Shown here: positions 18,237-26,804 of the stretch, in pieces
Layout: every line of letters begins with the position of its first letter
Numbering within the stretch: position 1 is the first letter of the stretch
Source: a bacterium
Lineage (GTDB): Bacteria; Planctomycetota; J058; JAJDCP01
Assembly (NCBI GenBank): GCA_030428695.1
Contig: JAUIEM010000058.1
Location: 1 to 31,011 of the forward strand
DNA length: 31,011 nt
Direction: 5' to 3'
The notes under the pieces: generated by a model
What the model was told of the DNA's origin: nothing
What the model saw: only the letters and a program-made list of their open reading frames with translations
Databases searched by the model: none
Program-made: the position numbers and the translations under genes

Positions 18237-20249
18237 TCAGGGGGCGACCTCGCCGTGCCGCACGCCGACCTCGGCGAAGCCCGCCGGATTGTCGAAGCTG
18301 TCCGAGCCGACGAACAGGGCGTAGCCCGAAGCGCCGGCCGGCAACGCGCGCTCGAACTCGAGGCCCGGCAGCTCGAGGCGCAGCCGCTGGCCGTAGACCG
18401 AGAGGGTGAAGGGCAGCCGGCCGTCCTCGAAGGCCGCGACGCCCTGGTCGAGGCTGACGCGCCCTTCGGCCGGGTCGCGCTTCTCGACGTTCCACACCTG
18501 GGCGGCCTCGCTGAGGCTCTTGACGCCGAGCCCGTACAGGGGCTGGCCGGCGACCTCGACGTAGATCCCGAAGTCCGGCGCCCCCGTCGCGACGAAGCTG
18601 CCCTCGACCCGGAAGATGCCCGCGTGGATCGGCTGGGACAGGCGCCCCTGCATGATCCCGTGGATCTCCCCGGAGGCGACCGCCTTCCAGCGGGACGAGC
18701 CGTCGGTCCCCGGCACGGCCTCGCTGCTCAGCGTCAGGGTCTGCACGGTGTCGGCCCAGACGACGCGGTCCCAGCCCTCGAACACCACCGCGGGCGGGTC
18801 ATCGCTGCCGAGCGGCGGCGTGAGGGGCCCATCGACAGGGGGGGACAGGAGCGAGGAGGTGACGACGTAGGTCAGCGCCGCGACCCCGATCACCGCCGCG
18901 AGCATCCCGACGATCAGCAGCGGCATCGGCGACTTCGGGGCGGTCGGCGCCCGGGCCGACAGCGGCGCGCTCAGGCGGCTGTCCGACTCGGGCGGCGGGC
19001 TGTCGGCCTCGGGCAGTGGGTCGTCGAGCGGCTCGGAGCGCGGCCGGCCGGTGTGCAGGGTGCGCCCCGCGAGCGGCCCGCGCTCGGCCTCGGCCACGGT
19101 GATCGAGGTGATCGGCGGGCCCTCGGGGAGGTCGTCGTCGAGCTTCTGGGCGTGCAGCCAGGCCCGCATCTTCTTCAGCTCGGAGATCAGCTGCCGGGGA
19201 TGCTTGAAGCGGTCGTCCGGATGCTTGGCGAGCAGCCGCTCGACGATCGCCTCGAAGCGCCGCGGGACGTTGGGACGCGCGGCGCGGATGCTGCGCGGCG
19301 GCGAGGCCGACAGCAGGAACAGCAGGTTCGACACGCTGCCGGCGACGTACGGCCGCTGGCCGCCGAGCAGCTGGTAGAGCACGACGCCGAGGGAGTAGAG
19401 GTCGGCCCGGCAGTCGAGCGGATTGCCCGCCGCCTGCTCGGGGGACATGTAGTCCGGGGTGCCGACGACGACGCCGGTCGCGGTCAGGCGGGTGTTCGAC
19501 TTCAGCGACTTGGCGAGCCCGAAGTCGAGCACCTTCACGCGCATCTTCGAGCCGATCATGATGTTGCTCGGCTTGATGTCGCGGTGCAGGATGCCCTTCT
19601 CCCAGGCGTGCTCGAGGGCGCGGGCGACGCCCTTGGCGATGTGGCAGATCGCGCCGAAGCTCGGCGGGTTGTCCTTCATCACCTCGGTCAGGCTGCGGCC
19701 CTTGATGTACTCCATCGCGAAGTACAGGCGGCCGGTGTCGTCGTCGATGCCGACCGTGTGCACCTGCACGACGTTGGTGTGGGTCAGGGCAGCGACGGCC
19801 CGCGCCTCGGCGAGGAAGCGCCGGCAGAAGTCCGGATCCTCCGCCAGGCTGCGCGGCAGCACCTTGAGCGCGACCTTGCGCCGCAGGGAGAGCTGGGTCG
19901 CGAGGTACACATCCCCCATGCCGCCCTTGCCGATCCACTTCTCGAGCTCGAAGTCGCCGAGCCGGTGCACCTTGCTGACGTCGAGCTCTTCCTCGGAGCT
20001 GACGGCGTTGGTGCGGATCTTCTCGCCGCTCGCGTCGATGCTGTAGGACTCGTCGGGGTCGGTGCGGACGAACACCTCGAGGTCGCCGAGCCCGACCCGG
20101 TGGCCGAGCTTCTGCAGGCCGAGGACCAGGGCGTCGATGCGCACCCAGCCCCCGGGCTCGGTCTCGAGGCCGAGGTCCTGCGGCGCGTGCAGGTGTCGCT
20201 CGAGCAGGCGGCCGATCTCGGCGGTGCGTCGCGTATCCATCGCGGTCAC
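18237..20249 (-). CDS. Ser/Thr protein kinase with N-terminal KptA/Tpt1-like winged-helix lobe
   Basis: The 670-residue protein has three parts. Residues 5-82 match the N-terminal lobe of RNA 2'-phosphotransferase (KptA/Tpt1): helix LLERHLHAPQDLGL, GGWVRIDALVLGLQK and YSIDASGEKIRTN line up with the E. coli KptA pattern. The catalytic Arg of the RH pair is Leu here, His is kept, and the QGHS segment and the whole ADP-ribosyltransferase-like lobe are missing. Residues 98-360 are a complete Hanks kinase (IGKGGMG, Lys129, HRDIKPSN, DFGLAK, GTPDYMSPEQ). A Pro-rich linker, transmembrane helix 442-468 and a beta-rich outer domain like that of the neighbouring kinase follow. The GTG start at 20249 is preferred over ATG 20240 because AAGGGAG sits six to seven bases before it. 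Confidence 0.9.
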   Translation of the reverse strand: MTAMDTRRTAEIGRLLERHLHAPQDLGLETEPGGWVRIDALVLGLQKLGHRVGLGDLEVFVRTDPDESYSIDASGEKIRTNAVSSEEELDVSKVHRLGDFELEKWIGKGGMGDVYLATQLSLRRKVALKVLPRSLAEDPDFCRRFLAEARAVAALTHTNVVQVHTVGIDDDTGRLYFAMEYIKGRSLTEVMKDNPPSFGAICHIAKGVARALEHAWEKGILHRDIKPSNIMIGSKMRVKVLDFGLAKSLKSNTRLTATGVVVGTPDYMSPEQAAGNPLDCRADLYSLGVVLYQLLGGQRPYVAGSVSNLLFLLSASPPRSIRAARPNVPRRFEAIVERLLAKHPDDRFKHPRQLISELKKMRAWLHAQKLDDDLPEGPPITSITVAEAERGPLAGRTLHTGRPRSEPLDDPLPEADSPPPESDSRLSAPLSARAPTAPKSPMPLLIVGMLAAVIGVAALTYVVTSSLLSPPVDGPLTPPLGSDDPPAVVFEGWDRVVWADTVQTLTLSSEAVPGTDGSSRWKAVASGEIHGIMQGRLSQPIHAGIFRVEGSFVATGAPDFGIYVEVAGQPLYGLGVKSLSEAAQVWNVEKRDPAEGRVSLDQGVAAFEDGRLPFTLSVYGQRLRLELPGLEFERALPAGASGYALFVGSDSFDNPAGFAEVGVRHGEVAP

Positions 20250-20367
20250 GCGGTCTCCCTTCGGCGTCGCGGGGCCGTGGCTCCAGCGCGACGTCGGGAC
20301 CCCGCACGCCCCGAGCAGGCCTCGCCGGAGGCGGTCCTGCTGCGCGGAATCCCTGAGCTGTTCCCCC

Positions 20368-20395
20368 AGTATACAGCAACGGCGTCAACCGTCAC
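20368..20395 (-). promoter_or_regulatory. Possible sigma-70-type promoter for the KptA-kinase gene
   Basis: On the minus strand GTGACG (20390-20395) and TATACT (20368-20373) are separated by 16 bases, with a good -10 preceded by TG. It lies at the stop of the upstream kinase gene and about 110 bases before the GTG at 20249. The -10 is well formed; the -35 matches four of six. Confidence 0.45.
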
Positions 20396-23300
20396 CCGGC
20401 GAGCCGCCCGCGGTACCTGCGGAAGTCCTCGCGCAGCAGCCTGCGGCTGGGCTCGGCGAGGTAGTCTTCGCGGAGATCCTCGCGCAGGCCCTTCCACACC
20501 TGCTTGACGATCTCCATCGCCCGGACGAGGTGCTTGCCGGCGAGCACGAGGTCGCCTTCCGCCAGATGCCAGCTGCCGAGCTCGTGGTGGATGCGGCGGA
20601 GCAGCTCCGGCTTGCTGCTCGACCCGGCGAGCTCGAGGGCCTCTTCGAGCGGCAGGCGGCGCTCGGCGGGCGGCACGAGCAGCGCCTCGAGCAGCTTGGC
20701 GGCGGCGCGTTCGGCGGTGAAGTGACCCGAGGCGATCTGCTTCTCGATGCGGCGCAGCAACAGCCGGCCGATGTCGTGGGCGCCGCGGGCGACGTAGACG
20801 AAGCCGATCTCGAGCATCGCGCGGACCGACTCGAGATGGGTGCCGAGCTTGAGGAACAGGTTGAGCGCACGGTTGAAGTGGCGCTCGGCTTCCTCGTGCT
20901 CGCCGCGCCGGGCGGCGGCCTTGCCGAGCAGGAAGTAGCCCTCGCCCTCTTCCTTGCGCAGCTCGTATTGCTCGGCCTGGTCGAGCACCGAGCGGGCGAG
21001 GCTGCAGCCCTGCTCGAGGCAGCCGATGTCGACGTAGACGCCGGCCCGGCCGAGCAGGGAGGCGACCTGCTCGCGCGGCTGGCCGAGCTTCTGGTTCAGC
21101 TTCCCGCTCTTCTTGAAGGCTTCGAGGGCCGGCAGGTAGTTCGCGCACTCGCCGTGCAGCACGCCGAGCCGGCTCAGGGTGCTCGCCCGGCCGGGCCGGT
21201 CGCCGATGCGCTCTTGCAGGCGGTAGCTCAGCTCGTACTGCTCGATCGCCTTCTTGATGTCGCCGAGGTTCCTGTAGGCGTTGCCGAGGTTGCTGGCCGA
21301 GGCGGCGAGGCCCTGCTGGCTGCCGGTCTGGCGGCGGATGCGCAGGGCGGACTCGAAGGCCTCGATCGCCTTCTCGACCTCGCCGCGCTCCATCGCGACG
21401 GTGCCCATGTTGTTCAGGCACTGGGCGATGCCCTCGCGGTCCTCGCGCTTGCGGCGGATCTCGAGGGAGCTCTGGAACCACTCCCAGGCCTGGTCGTAGT
21501 CGCCCTTGCAGGTCCGCGCGACGCCCGCGGTGTTGTAGACCATCGCGACCTCGAGGCTGTCGCCGAGGCCTTCCAGCAGCTGCAGCGAGCTCTCACAGAA
21601 CTCCAGCGCCTGGTCGTACAGCCCCTTGCTGACGTACACCGAGCCGGTCGCGTTGAGCAGCAGCGCGCCGGTGGTCGACTGGATCGAGGCGCCGAGCAGC
21701 CGCAGCCCGTTGCTGAAGGCCTCGAGCGCCTGGTCGACCTCGCCCTTCTTCTCGAGCACCTGCCCGCGCCGCCGCTCGAGGTCGGCGCGGAGCGCATTGT
21801 CGAGGCCGTCGGAGCGCGCGCACAGCGACTCGAGGGCCGACAGCGCCCCGTCGAGCTCGCCGACCCGCTCGCGCACTTCCGCCACGCCCTCGAGCACCTG
21901 GTGCCAGACCGCGTCGTCGGGCTCGAGGTTGGCGAGGGCGCGCTCGTAGTACTCGAGGGCGGTGCGGTTGGCGAACACCTCGCGGGCCTTGTTCGCGGCG
22001 CGCAGCGAGTAGGTGACGGTCTTCGGGATGTTGCCGGCGCGGTCGTAGTGGTAGGCGATCTCGGCGACGTCCTCGCCGTGCCGCTGCTCGAGCACCGCCG
22101 CCACCGCCTGGTGGATCGCGGCGCTGCGGGCCGGGCGCAGGCCGCTGCTGACGGTCTCGCGCAGGATGTCGTGCTGGAAGCCGTAGAGCAGCCCCTCCTC
22201 GCCGCGGCGCGCCTCGAGGATCTGCCCGCGCACCAGCTCCCGCAGCCGCGGCAACAGCTGGGCCAGGGGCATCTGCAGCACCTCGGCGTAGAGGGCGCTC
22301 GCGACCGGGTGGCGGAAGGCGCTCAGGGTCTCGAGCAGGGCGAGCTCGGAGGGCTCGAGCCGGGCGAGCCGGGCCTGGATCGCGTCGCGCACCGCGTGCG
22401 GCAGGCTGTGCACCGCGGCGTCCTCTTCGTCGACGCTCCACTCCTCGCGCTCCTTGCGCAGCACGCCGAGGTCGAGCAGGCTCTTCAGCGACTCCTCGAC
22501 GAAGAAGGGGTTGCCGCCGGTCTCGCGGTACAGCACGTCGCTGATGTTGCGGCCGACGTTGACCCCGCCGCCGCCGAGCATCGACTGGATCAGGTGCGCG
22601 ACCTGCTGGGCGCTGAGCGGCTTGAGGGACAGCTCCTGGATGTTGCCCTCCTCGAGCAGCGCGGCGATCGCCCTGCCGGTCGGGCCGGTCGACATCTCCC
22701 AGGCCCGGCCCGTCAGCAGGATCATCAGCGGCGGCGGCGTCGAGAGCAGGGTCTTCGAGCCGTCCGGCAGGCGCAGGTTGCGCGACAGGTAGCGGAGGAA
22801 CTCGACGGTCTCGGCGTCGGTCGCGTGCAGGTTCTCGAAGTGCAGCACCATCGGCCACAGGCGCGCGATCTCGATCAGCAGCCGGGTCGCCCCCTCGAAG
22901 ATGCGCAGCCGCTCCTGCTCGGCATCGAGCCGGCGCGGGTTCGCGCGGCGCGGGGGGATGCAGTCCGGAACCAGCAGCCAGAGCTCGTCCTGGAAGCGCG
23001 CGATCACCTCCCGCGGACCGTCCGCGCGCTCGCCGCTGAGGGGCCGCACGCGCAGGATGCGGTCGAGCAGCTCGCGCAGCGGCCCGTAGGCGCGGCCGCC
23101 GTGGCCGGGGCAGGAGACCTCGAACCAGTTGACGCCCTTGAGCTGCACGTAGTGGCGGAACTCCCGGGCCAGCCGCGACTTGCCGATACCGCCCGGGCCG
23201 CCGATCAGCGACACCGCCGGCAGCCGCTCGCCCTGCTCGGTCGCCGGCTCGAAGATGCGGTGGAAGTCGGTCAGCAGCTGCTGGTACTCCTCCTCCCGGC

Positions 23301-24189
23301 CGACGAACCTGCCGGACTGGATGTAGCTCTTCTTGGTCTCCCGGGTCTCGAGCACGAAGCGCTGGTTGCTGCGGCGGTTGAGCCAGCGGATGACGTCGTT
23401 GCCGCTCGAGGGGCGGTCGGACGGCTCCTTCTCCAACAACAAGAGGATCAGGTCGCGCAGCAGCTTCGGCAGCCCCGGCACGAACTCCCAGGGGTCGCGG
23501 GCCGGCACCTCGAGGTGCTGCTTGATCACCTCTATGTTGGTCGTGCCCTCGAACAGGGGGCGGCGGGTGACGACGTGGAAGAGGGTCGCGCCGAGGGAGT
23601 ACAGGTCGGCCCGCCGGTCGATCGGGTCACCGCGCGCGAGCTCGGGGGCGAGGTAGAACAGCGAGCCCTTGATCACGCGGGCTTCGTGCAGGTCGAGCTC
23701 GCCGGCGAGGCCGAAGTCGATCAGCTTGACGTGGGCATCGGCGGTCGGGTCGCCCTCGACGAGGATGTTGCTCGGCTTGATGTCGTAGTGGATCAGGCCC
23801 CGGGAGTGGATGTACTCGAGCCCGCGGCAGATCTGCACGAGCAGCCCGTACAGGCAATGATGGGGCAGGCCCGCGCTGGCGGCGAGCAGGTCGCGGCCCT
23901 CGACGAGCTGGCTGGTGAAGAAGGGGTTGCCGGTGCCCTCGACCAGGCCGTAGTCGAAGACCGGCGCGAGGTTGGGGTGGTTGAGCTTGCGCAGGATCTC
24001 GAACTCGTGCTGGAAGAGCACGAAGGACTCGACCTCCTTCGAGTCGAGGTGCAGCTTCTTCAGGGCGAGGGTCGCGCCGTTGTCGAGGATGTCGCTGACC
24101 CGGTACACCGATCCCATCGCGCCGCTGCCGAGGAGCTCCTCGACCTGATAGCGGTGGTTGATGCACGCGCGCCGGAGATCGGTTTCCAT
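20392..24189 (-). CDS. Ser/Thr kinase - AAA ATPase - TPR multidomain protein
   Basis: The 1265-residue cytoplasmic protein joins a kinase domain (LGSGAMGSVY, LALKKL lysine, HYDIKPSNIL, DFGLAGEL, YLAPELARGD), an AAA_16/MalT-like ATPase (Walker A GGPGGIGKS near 324-333, a Walker B-like VLHFENLHATD, then a winged-helix region) and, from about residue 800, many tetratricopeptide repeats (for example AIEAFESALRIRR and AIEQYELSYRLQE). The catalytic HRD is HYD, as in other kinases of this architecture that I recall, so it is not an RD kinase and need not be activated by loop phosphorylation. It probably senses a ligand or partner through the TPR/ATPase part. The frame is open further upstream, but METDLRRACINHRYQVEELL just before the glycine loop marks the start; no Shine-Dalgarno is visible and a palindrome abuts it. 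Confidence 0.93.
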   Translation of the reverse strand: METDLRRACINHRYQVEELLGSGAMGSVYRVSDILDNGATLALKKLHLDSKEVESFVLFQHEFEILRKLNHPNLAPVFDYGLVEGTGNPFFTSQLVEGRDLLAASAGLPHHCLYGLLVQICRGLEYIHSRGLIHYDIKPSNILVEGDPTADAHVKLIDFGLAGELDLHEARVIKGSLFYLAPELARGDPIDRRADLYSLGATLFHVVTRRPLFEGTTNIEVIKQHLEVPARDPWEFVPGLPKLLRDLILLLLEKEPSDRPSSGNDVIRWLNRRSNQRFVLETRETKKSYIQSGRFVGREEEYQQLLTDFHRIFEPATEQGERLPAVSLIGGPGGIGKSRLAREFRHYVQLKGVNWFEVSCPGHGGRAYGPLRELLDRILRVRPLSGERADGPREVIARFQDELWLLVPDCIPPRRANPRRLDAEQERLRIFEGATRLLIEIARLWPMVLHFENLHATDAETVEFLRYLSRNLRLPDGSKTLLSTPPPLMILLTGRAWEMSTGPTGRAIAALLEEGNIQELSLKPLSAQQVAHLIQSMLGGGGVNVGRNISDVLYRETGGNPFFVEESLKSLLDLGVLRKEREEWSVDEEDAAVHSLPHAVRDAIQARLARLEPSELALLETLSAFRHPVASALYAEVLQMPLAQLLPRLRELVRGQILEARRGEEGLLYGFQHDILRETVSSGLRPARSAAIHQAVAAVLEQRHGEDVAEIAYHYDRAGNIPKTVTYSLRAANKAREVFANRTALEYYERALANLEPDDAVWHQVLEGVAEVRERVGELDGALSALESLCARSDGLDNALRADLERRRGQVLEKKGEVDQALEAFSNGLRLLGASIQSTTGALLLNATGSVYVSKGLYDQALEFCESSLQLLEGLGDSLEVAMVYNTAGVARTCKGDYDQAWEWFQSSLEIRRKREDREGIAQCLNNMGTVAMERGEVEKAIEAFESALRIRRQTGSQQGLAASASNLGNAYRNLGDIKKAIEQYELSYRLQERIGDRPGRASTLSRLGVLHGECANYLPALEAFKKSGKLNQKLGQPREQVASLLGRAGVYVDIGCLEQGCSLARSVLDQAEQYELRKEEGEGYFLLGKAAARRGEHEEAERHFNRALNLFLKLGTHLESVRAMLEIGFVYVARGAHDIGRLLLRRIEKQIASGHFTAERAAAKLLEALLVPPAERRLPLEEALELAGSSSKPELLRRIHHELGSWHLAEGDLVLAGKHLVRAMEIVKQVWKGLREDLREDYLAEPSRRLLREDFRRYRGRLAG

Positions 24190-24192
24190 AGG

Positions 24193-24205
24193 GGTAAGTC
24201 TTACC
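24193..24205. promoter_or_regulatory. GGTAAG-T-CTTACC palindrome at the start of the kinase-AAA-TPR gene
   Basis: A perfect 13-base palindrome lies four bases upstream of the minus-strand ATG at 24189, in the 97-base divergent gap with the methyltransferase gene. Its core, GTAAGTCTTAC, is identical to the core of the palindrome at 5504-5518. It would overlap the promoter or ribosome site of the kinase gene, consistent with a repressor or shared regulator. No sigma-54 consensus was found beside it. Confidence 0.5.
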
Positions 24206-24286
24206 ACGGGGCATCGCCCGCCGGTAGGGGCGTTCGGCGGAAAGCGCGGAGCGGCGCCCGGCGGCCGCAGAAACAAGGAGGCCGCG

Positions 24287-24970
24287 ATGCTCGATCCCGG
24301 CTCGAAGGCGCGGCTCGGACCGTACACCGCCGCACGCTTCGACCCCGCGACCGCCTTCGGGCGCTTCGCCCGGGCGGTGTGCGCGGCGGGCTGCCTGCCG
24401 CGGAAGGAGCTCTACGAGAGCTGGGAGTTCGCCAAGCGCGTGCGGCGGCGCTTCCGCTCCGGCCGCATCCTCGAGATCGCCTCGGGACACGGCCTGCTGG
24501 CGGCCTGCCTGCTCTACCTCGAGCCGGGCTTCGCGGGCGCCCGCTGCGTCGAGCCCCGGCCGCCGCCCAGCCTGGGGCGCCTGCGCGGGACCCTGGGGGA
24601 GCGCTGGCCGCGGCTGGTCGCCGGCATCGAGGACATCGCCGGGGGGCTCGAGGACGTGCGTATCGGGGAGGACGAGCTGGTCGTCTCCGTCCACGCCTGC
24701 GGTCGCCTGACCGACCGCATCATCGACGCGGCCCTCGCCGCCCGGGCGCCGCTCGCGCTGATGCCCTGCTGCCACAAGGGCGACACCGGCCAGCTCGAGG
24801 GCTGGCTGCCGGCGCCGCTGGCGATCGACGTCGTGCGGGCCGGGCGGCTGCGTGCCGCGGGCTACCGGGTCCACACGGCGACGATCCCGGCGGAGATCAC
24901 GCCGCAGAATCGCATCCTGCTCGGGATGCCTCCGTCGGGGGGCGCGGCGGAGGTCCAAGGCGGGGAATGA
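24287..24970 (+). CDS. SAM-dependent methyltransferase, Methyltransf_32-like
   Basis: The 227-residue protein has a class I methyltransferase motif I as ILEIASGHGLLA, followed by SVHACGRLTDRIIDAAL and ALMPCCHKGD. The HACG...TD and PCCH signatures are those of the Methyltransf_32 group (METTL25-like and bacterial relatives), whose substrates are mostly unknown. It ends in NRILLG, a frequent end of this fold. AAGGAGG (24275-24281) is five bases before the ATG, fixing the start; the longer open frame upstream is not needed. The gene is divergent from the kinase-AAA-TPR gene and followed by a probable hairpin terminator, so it is probably monocistronic. No signal peptide; cytoplasmic. Confidence 0.85.
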   Translation: MLDPGSKARLGPYTAARFDPATAFGRFARAVCAAGCLPRKELYESWEFAKRVRRRFRSGRILEIASGHGLLAACLLYLEPGFAGARCVEPRPPPSLGRLRGTLGERWPRLVAGIEDIAGGLEDVRIGEDELVVSVHACGRLTDRIIDAALAARAPLALMPCCHKGDTGQLEGWLPAPLAIDVVRAGRLRAAGYRVHTATIPAEITPQNRILLGMPPSGGAAEVQGGE

Positions 24971-24974
24971 CATA

Positions 24975-25015
24975 CGGCGGCGGCTCCGATTTTTTTCCAC
25001 CGCCGGCTTTTTTTT
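24975..25015 (+). terminator. Probable intrinsic terminator after the methyltransferase
   Basis: CGGCGG (24975-24980) pairs with CCGCCG (25000-25005) around a 19-base loop, followed by eight T (25008-25015). The loop itself holds seven T. The stem is short and the loop large, so efficiency is uncertain. Confidence 0.55.
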
Positions 25016-25115
25016 GCAAGAGATGTCGCGGCACAATGCGTCACACTTGCAAGGTTCATTCTCGTTCCACCACCGGCACAATCCACGGCCGGTGCACGCC
25101 CCACGGAGGTCCCCC

Positions 25116-26699
25116 ATGCAGCGACGGTTCCTGAGCCTAGGCCTTTGTCTCCTGATGGCCTCCACGGTCTTCGCCGACCTGAGCAAGGACGAAGAGAAGG
25201 CGCTGGAGAACGCGATCAAGCGCAACGACAGCGATGCCATCCGCACGGCGCTGGTGCCGATCGTCGCCGAGGGCGGCGAAGATGCCGCGGACTTCCTGCT
25301 CGACACCCTCGAGAAGATGGCGAAGAGCTCGGACAACGCGTACTGGCAGCTCGTCAACGCGGCGACCGCGTTCAACGACACCGAGGCGATGGCGACCCTC
25401 GGCGACTACCTCGCCAAGAAGAAGAAGACCGCCCTCGCCCGCGACCTCTTGTTCAACCTGCAGAACAACCACAGCACGGCGGCGACCGTCGCTCTCGCAC
25501 GCGTGGTCGACAAGGGCGCCGACGACATGAAGCCGCTCGCCGTCGACCAGCTCGCGGCGATCAACTGCGAAGAGAGCGTCGACGTCCTGATCGCGGCCTA
25601 CCTCGAGCTGCGCAAGGGCGACGAGCTCGCCGAGCGCATCGACCGCGCCCTGCGCGTCCTGACCGGGGCCGACTGCGGCACCGCCGAGGACTGGCAGAAG
25701 TGGTGGGACGTCAGCCGCGAGCAGGGCCTGGCCGAGTTCGACGCGAGCTTCGGCAGCGGCGGCACCGTCACGGGCGACCTCGACCCGTCGCGCGCCGGTG
25801 AGTTCGAAGGCCTCGAGACCCTCGCCCCGGAGAAGATCATCGTCCTGCGCGCCGAGTGCGCCCGCGCCAACAGCGGCTGCAACTTCGACGCGATCCAGTC
25901 GGTGCTCGAGGGCATGGGTATCCCCCACACCGTGCTGACCCGGCAGGAGTTCGAGGAAGACCTCGAGGTGCTGAACGGGGCGATGGCGCTGATCTTGAAC
26001 TGCGTGCAGATCTCCGACCACTGCGTGTGCCCGAACTGCAAGGCGGACATGAGCACGACGACCATGCGGCTCGGCCAGTGCGCCGGCTGCGACGTCCACG
26101 ACATCATCAACCACGCCCTGTCCGGCAAAGCGGCCAAGGCCATCGGCCAATGGACCGACGCCGGCGGCTACCTGTTCTCCGAGGACTGGGGCCTGATCGA
26201 CGTGCTGACCGTCGCCTGGCCGAAGCTGGTCAGCGCGGGCAAGATGCTCGGGGAGGGCGAGACCCCGACCCAGCCGACCCGCGGCATGACGAGCAGCCCG
26301 CTGTTCCGCGGCGTCTTCCAGCGCCACAGCCGGGACCGCATCAGCGACTACGACAGCGCTGACGACGACGGCATGACCGTCGAGCGCAACGAGGCAGACC
26401 TGCTGACCGAGGTCCTCGAGGTGCCCGAGCACTTCTGGACGATCGACGACGAGAGCCCGGCGATCCGGGTGCTCAACCGCAAGGTCGTGCAGATCCTGCT
26501 GCGCAGCGAAGAGCTCAAGGCCGAGACTGACGGCGACGAGGCGGTCGCGATCTACTTCAAGCCCCGGGGGCAGCGCGGCGGCGCCGTGTTGCACGTGCTC
26601 AGCCACTTCGGGAAGCAGGAGAGCGAGATCGACGAGTACGCGATGCAGAACCTGCTGCTCAACTTCCTGCTCGAGGCCGAGGGCCGGCTGGAAGACTGA
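25116..26699 (+). CDS. Secreted HEAT-repeat protein with amidotransferase-like C-terminal domain
   Basis: The 527-residue protein has a signal peptide (MQRRFLSLGLCLLMASTVFA), an N-terminal region of HEAT-like helical repeats (about residues 22-210), and from about 235 an alpha/beta domain (KIIVLRAECAR, VLEGMGIPHTVLTR, GAMALILNCVQ, WTDAGGYLFSEDW) that resembles class I glutamine-amidotransferase-like or DUF4159-like domains. There is no clear catalytic Cys-His-Glu set. Inside it, CVCPNC and, 18 residues on, CAGC form a likely zinc knuckle. GGAGGT (25105-25110) is five bases before the ATG. The gene is flanked by terminators on both sides and appears monocistronic. I recall similar HEAT/DUF4159-type secreted proteins in Planctomycetota; the function is unknown. 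Confidence 0.8.
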   Translation: MQRRFLSLGLCLLMASTVFADLSKDEEKALENAIKRNDSDAIRTALVPIVAEGGEDAADFLLDTLEKMAKSSDNAYWQLVNAATAFNDTEAMATLGDYLAKKKKTALARDLLFNLQNNHSTAATVALARVVDKGADDMKPLAVDQLAAINCEESVDVLIAAYLELRKGDELAERIDRALRVLTGADCGTAEDWQKWWDVSREQGLAEFDASFGSGGTVTGDLDPSRAGEFEGLETLAPEKIIVLRAECARANSGCNFDAIQSVLEGMGIPHTVLTRQEFEEDLEVLNGAMALILNCVQISDHCVCPNCKADMSTTTMRLGQCAGCDVHDIINHALSGKAAKAIGQWTDAGGYLFSEDWGLIDVLTVAWPKLVSAGKMLGEGETPTQPTRGMTSSPLFRGVFQRHSRDRISDYDSADDDGMTVERNEADLLTEVLEVPEHFWTIDDESPAIRVLNRKVVQILLRSEELKAETDGDEAVAIYFKPRGQRGGAVLHVLSHFGKQESEIDEYAMQNLLLNFLLEAEGRLED

Positions 26700-26721
26700 G
26701 GACTGGTGGAAGCTCTCGAGG

Positions 26722-26750
26722 CGGCGGACGCTTGTCCGCCGTTTTCGCTT
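26722..26750 (+). terminator. Intrinsic terminator after the HEAT-repeat gene
   Basis: CGGCGGAC-GCTT-GTCCGCCG is a perfect 8-base-pair hairpin with a four-base loop (26722-26741), followed by TTTTCGCTTT, 22 bases after the stop codon. Confidence 0.88.
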
Positions 26751-26804
26751 TGTTGGGGGTGGGCTGCGTTGACGGATGCGCCCGGCGTCGCCAGGCTGAT
26801 CTGC

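Noticed and set aside
20368..20388. TTGACG near TATACT on the minus strand as a -35/-10 pair
   Set aside because: Only nine bases separate them; GTGACG sixteen bases away is the better -35 partner.
24190..24327. N-terminal extension of the kinase-AAA-TPR protein to an ATG at 24327
   Set aside because: The extension is low complexity, overlaps the divergent methyltransferase gene and its ribosome site, and the kinase domain begins directly after the ATG at 24189.
20062..25134. A 1690-codon open frame on the plus strand opposite the kinase genes
   Set aside because: It has the Gln/Arg/Val/Glu-rich composition of a mirror frame in GC-rich DNA and lies over two kinases with complete catalytic motifs; no domain is recognisable in it.
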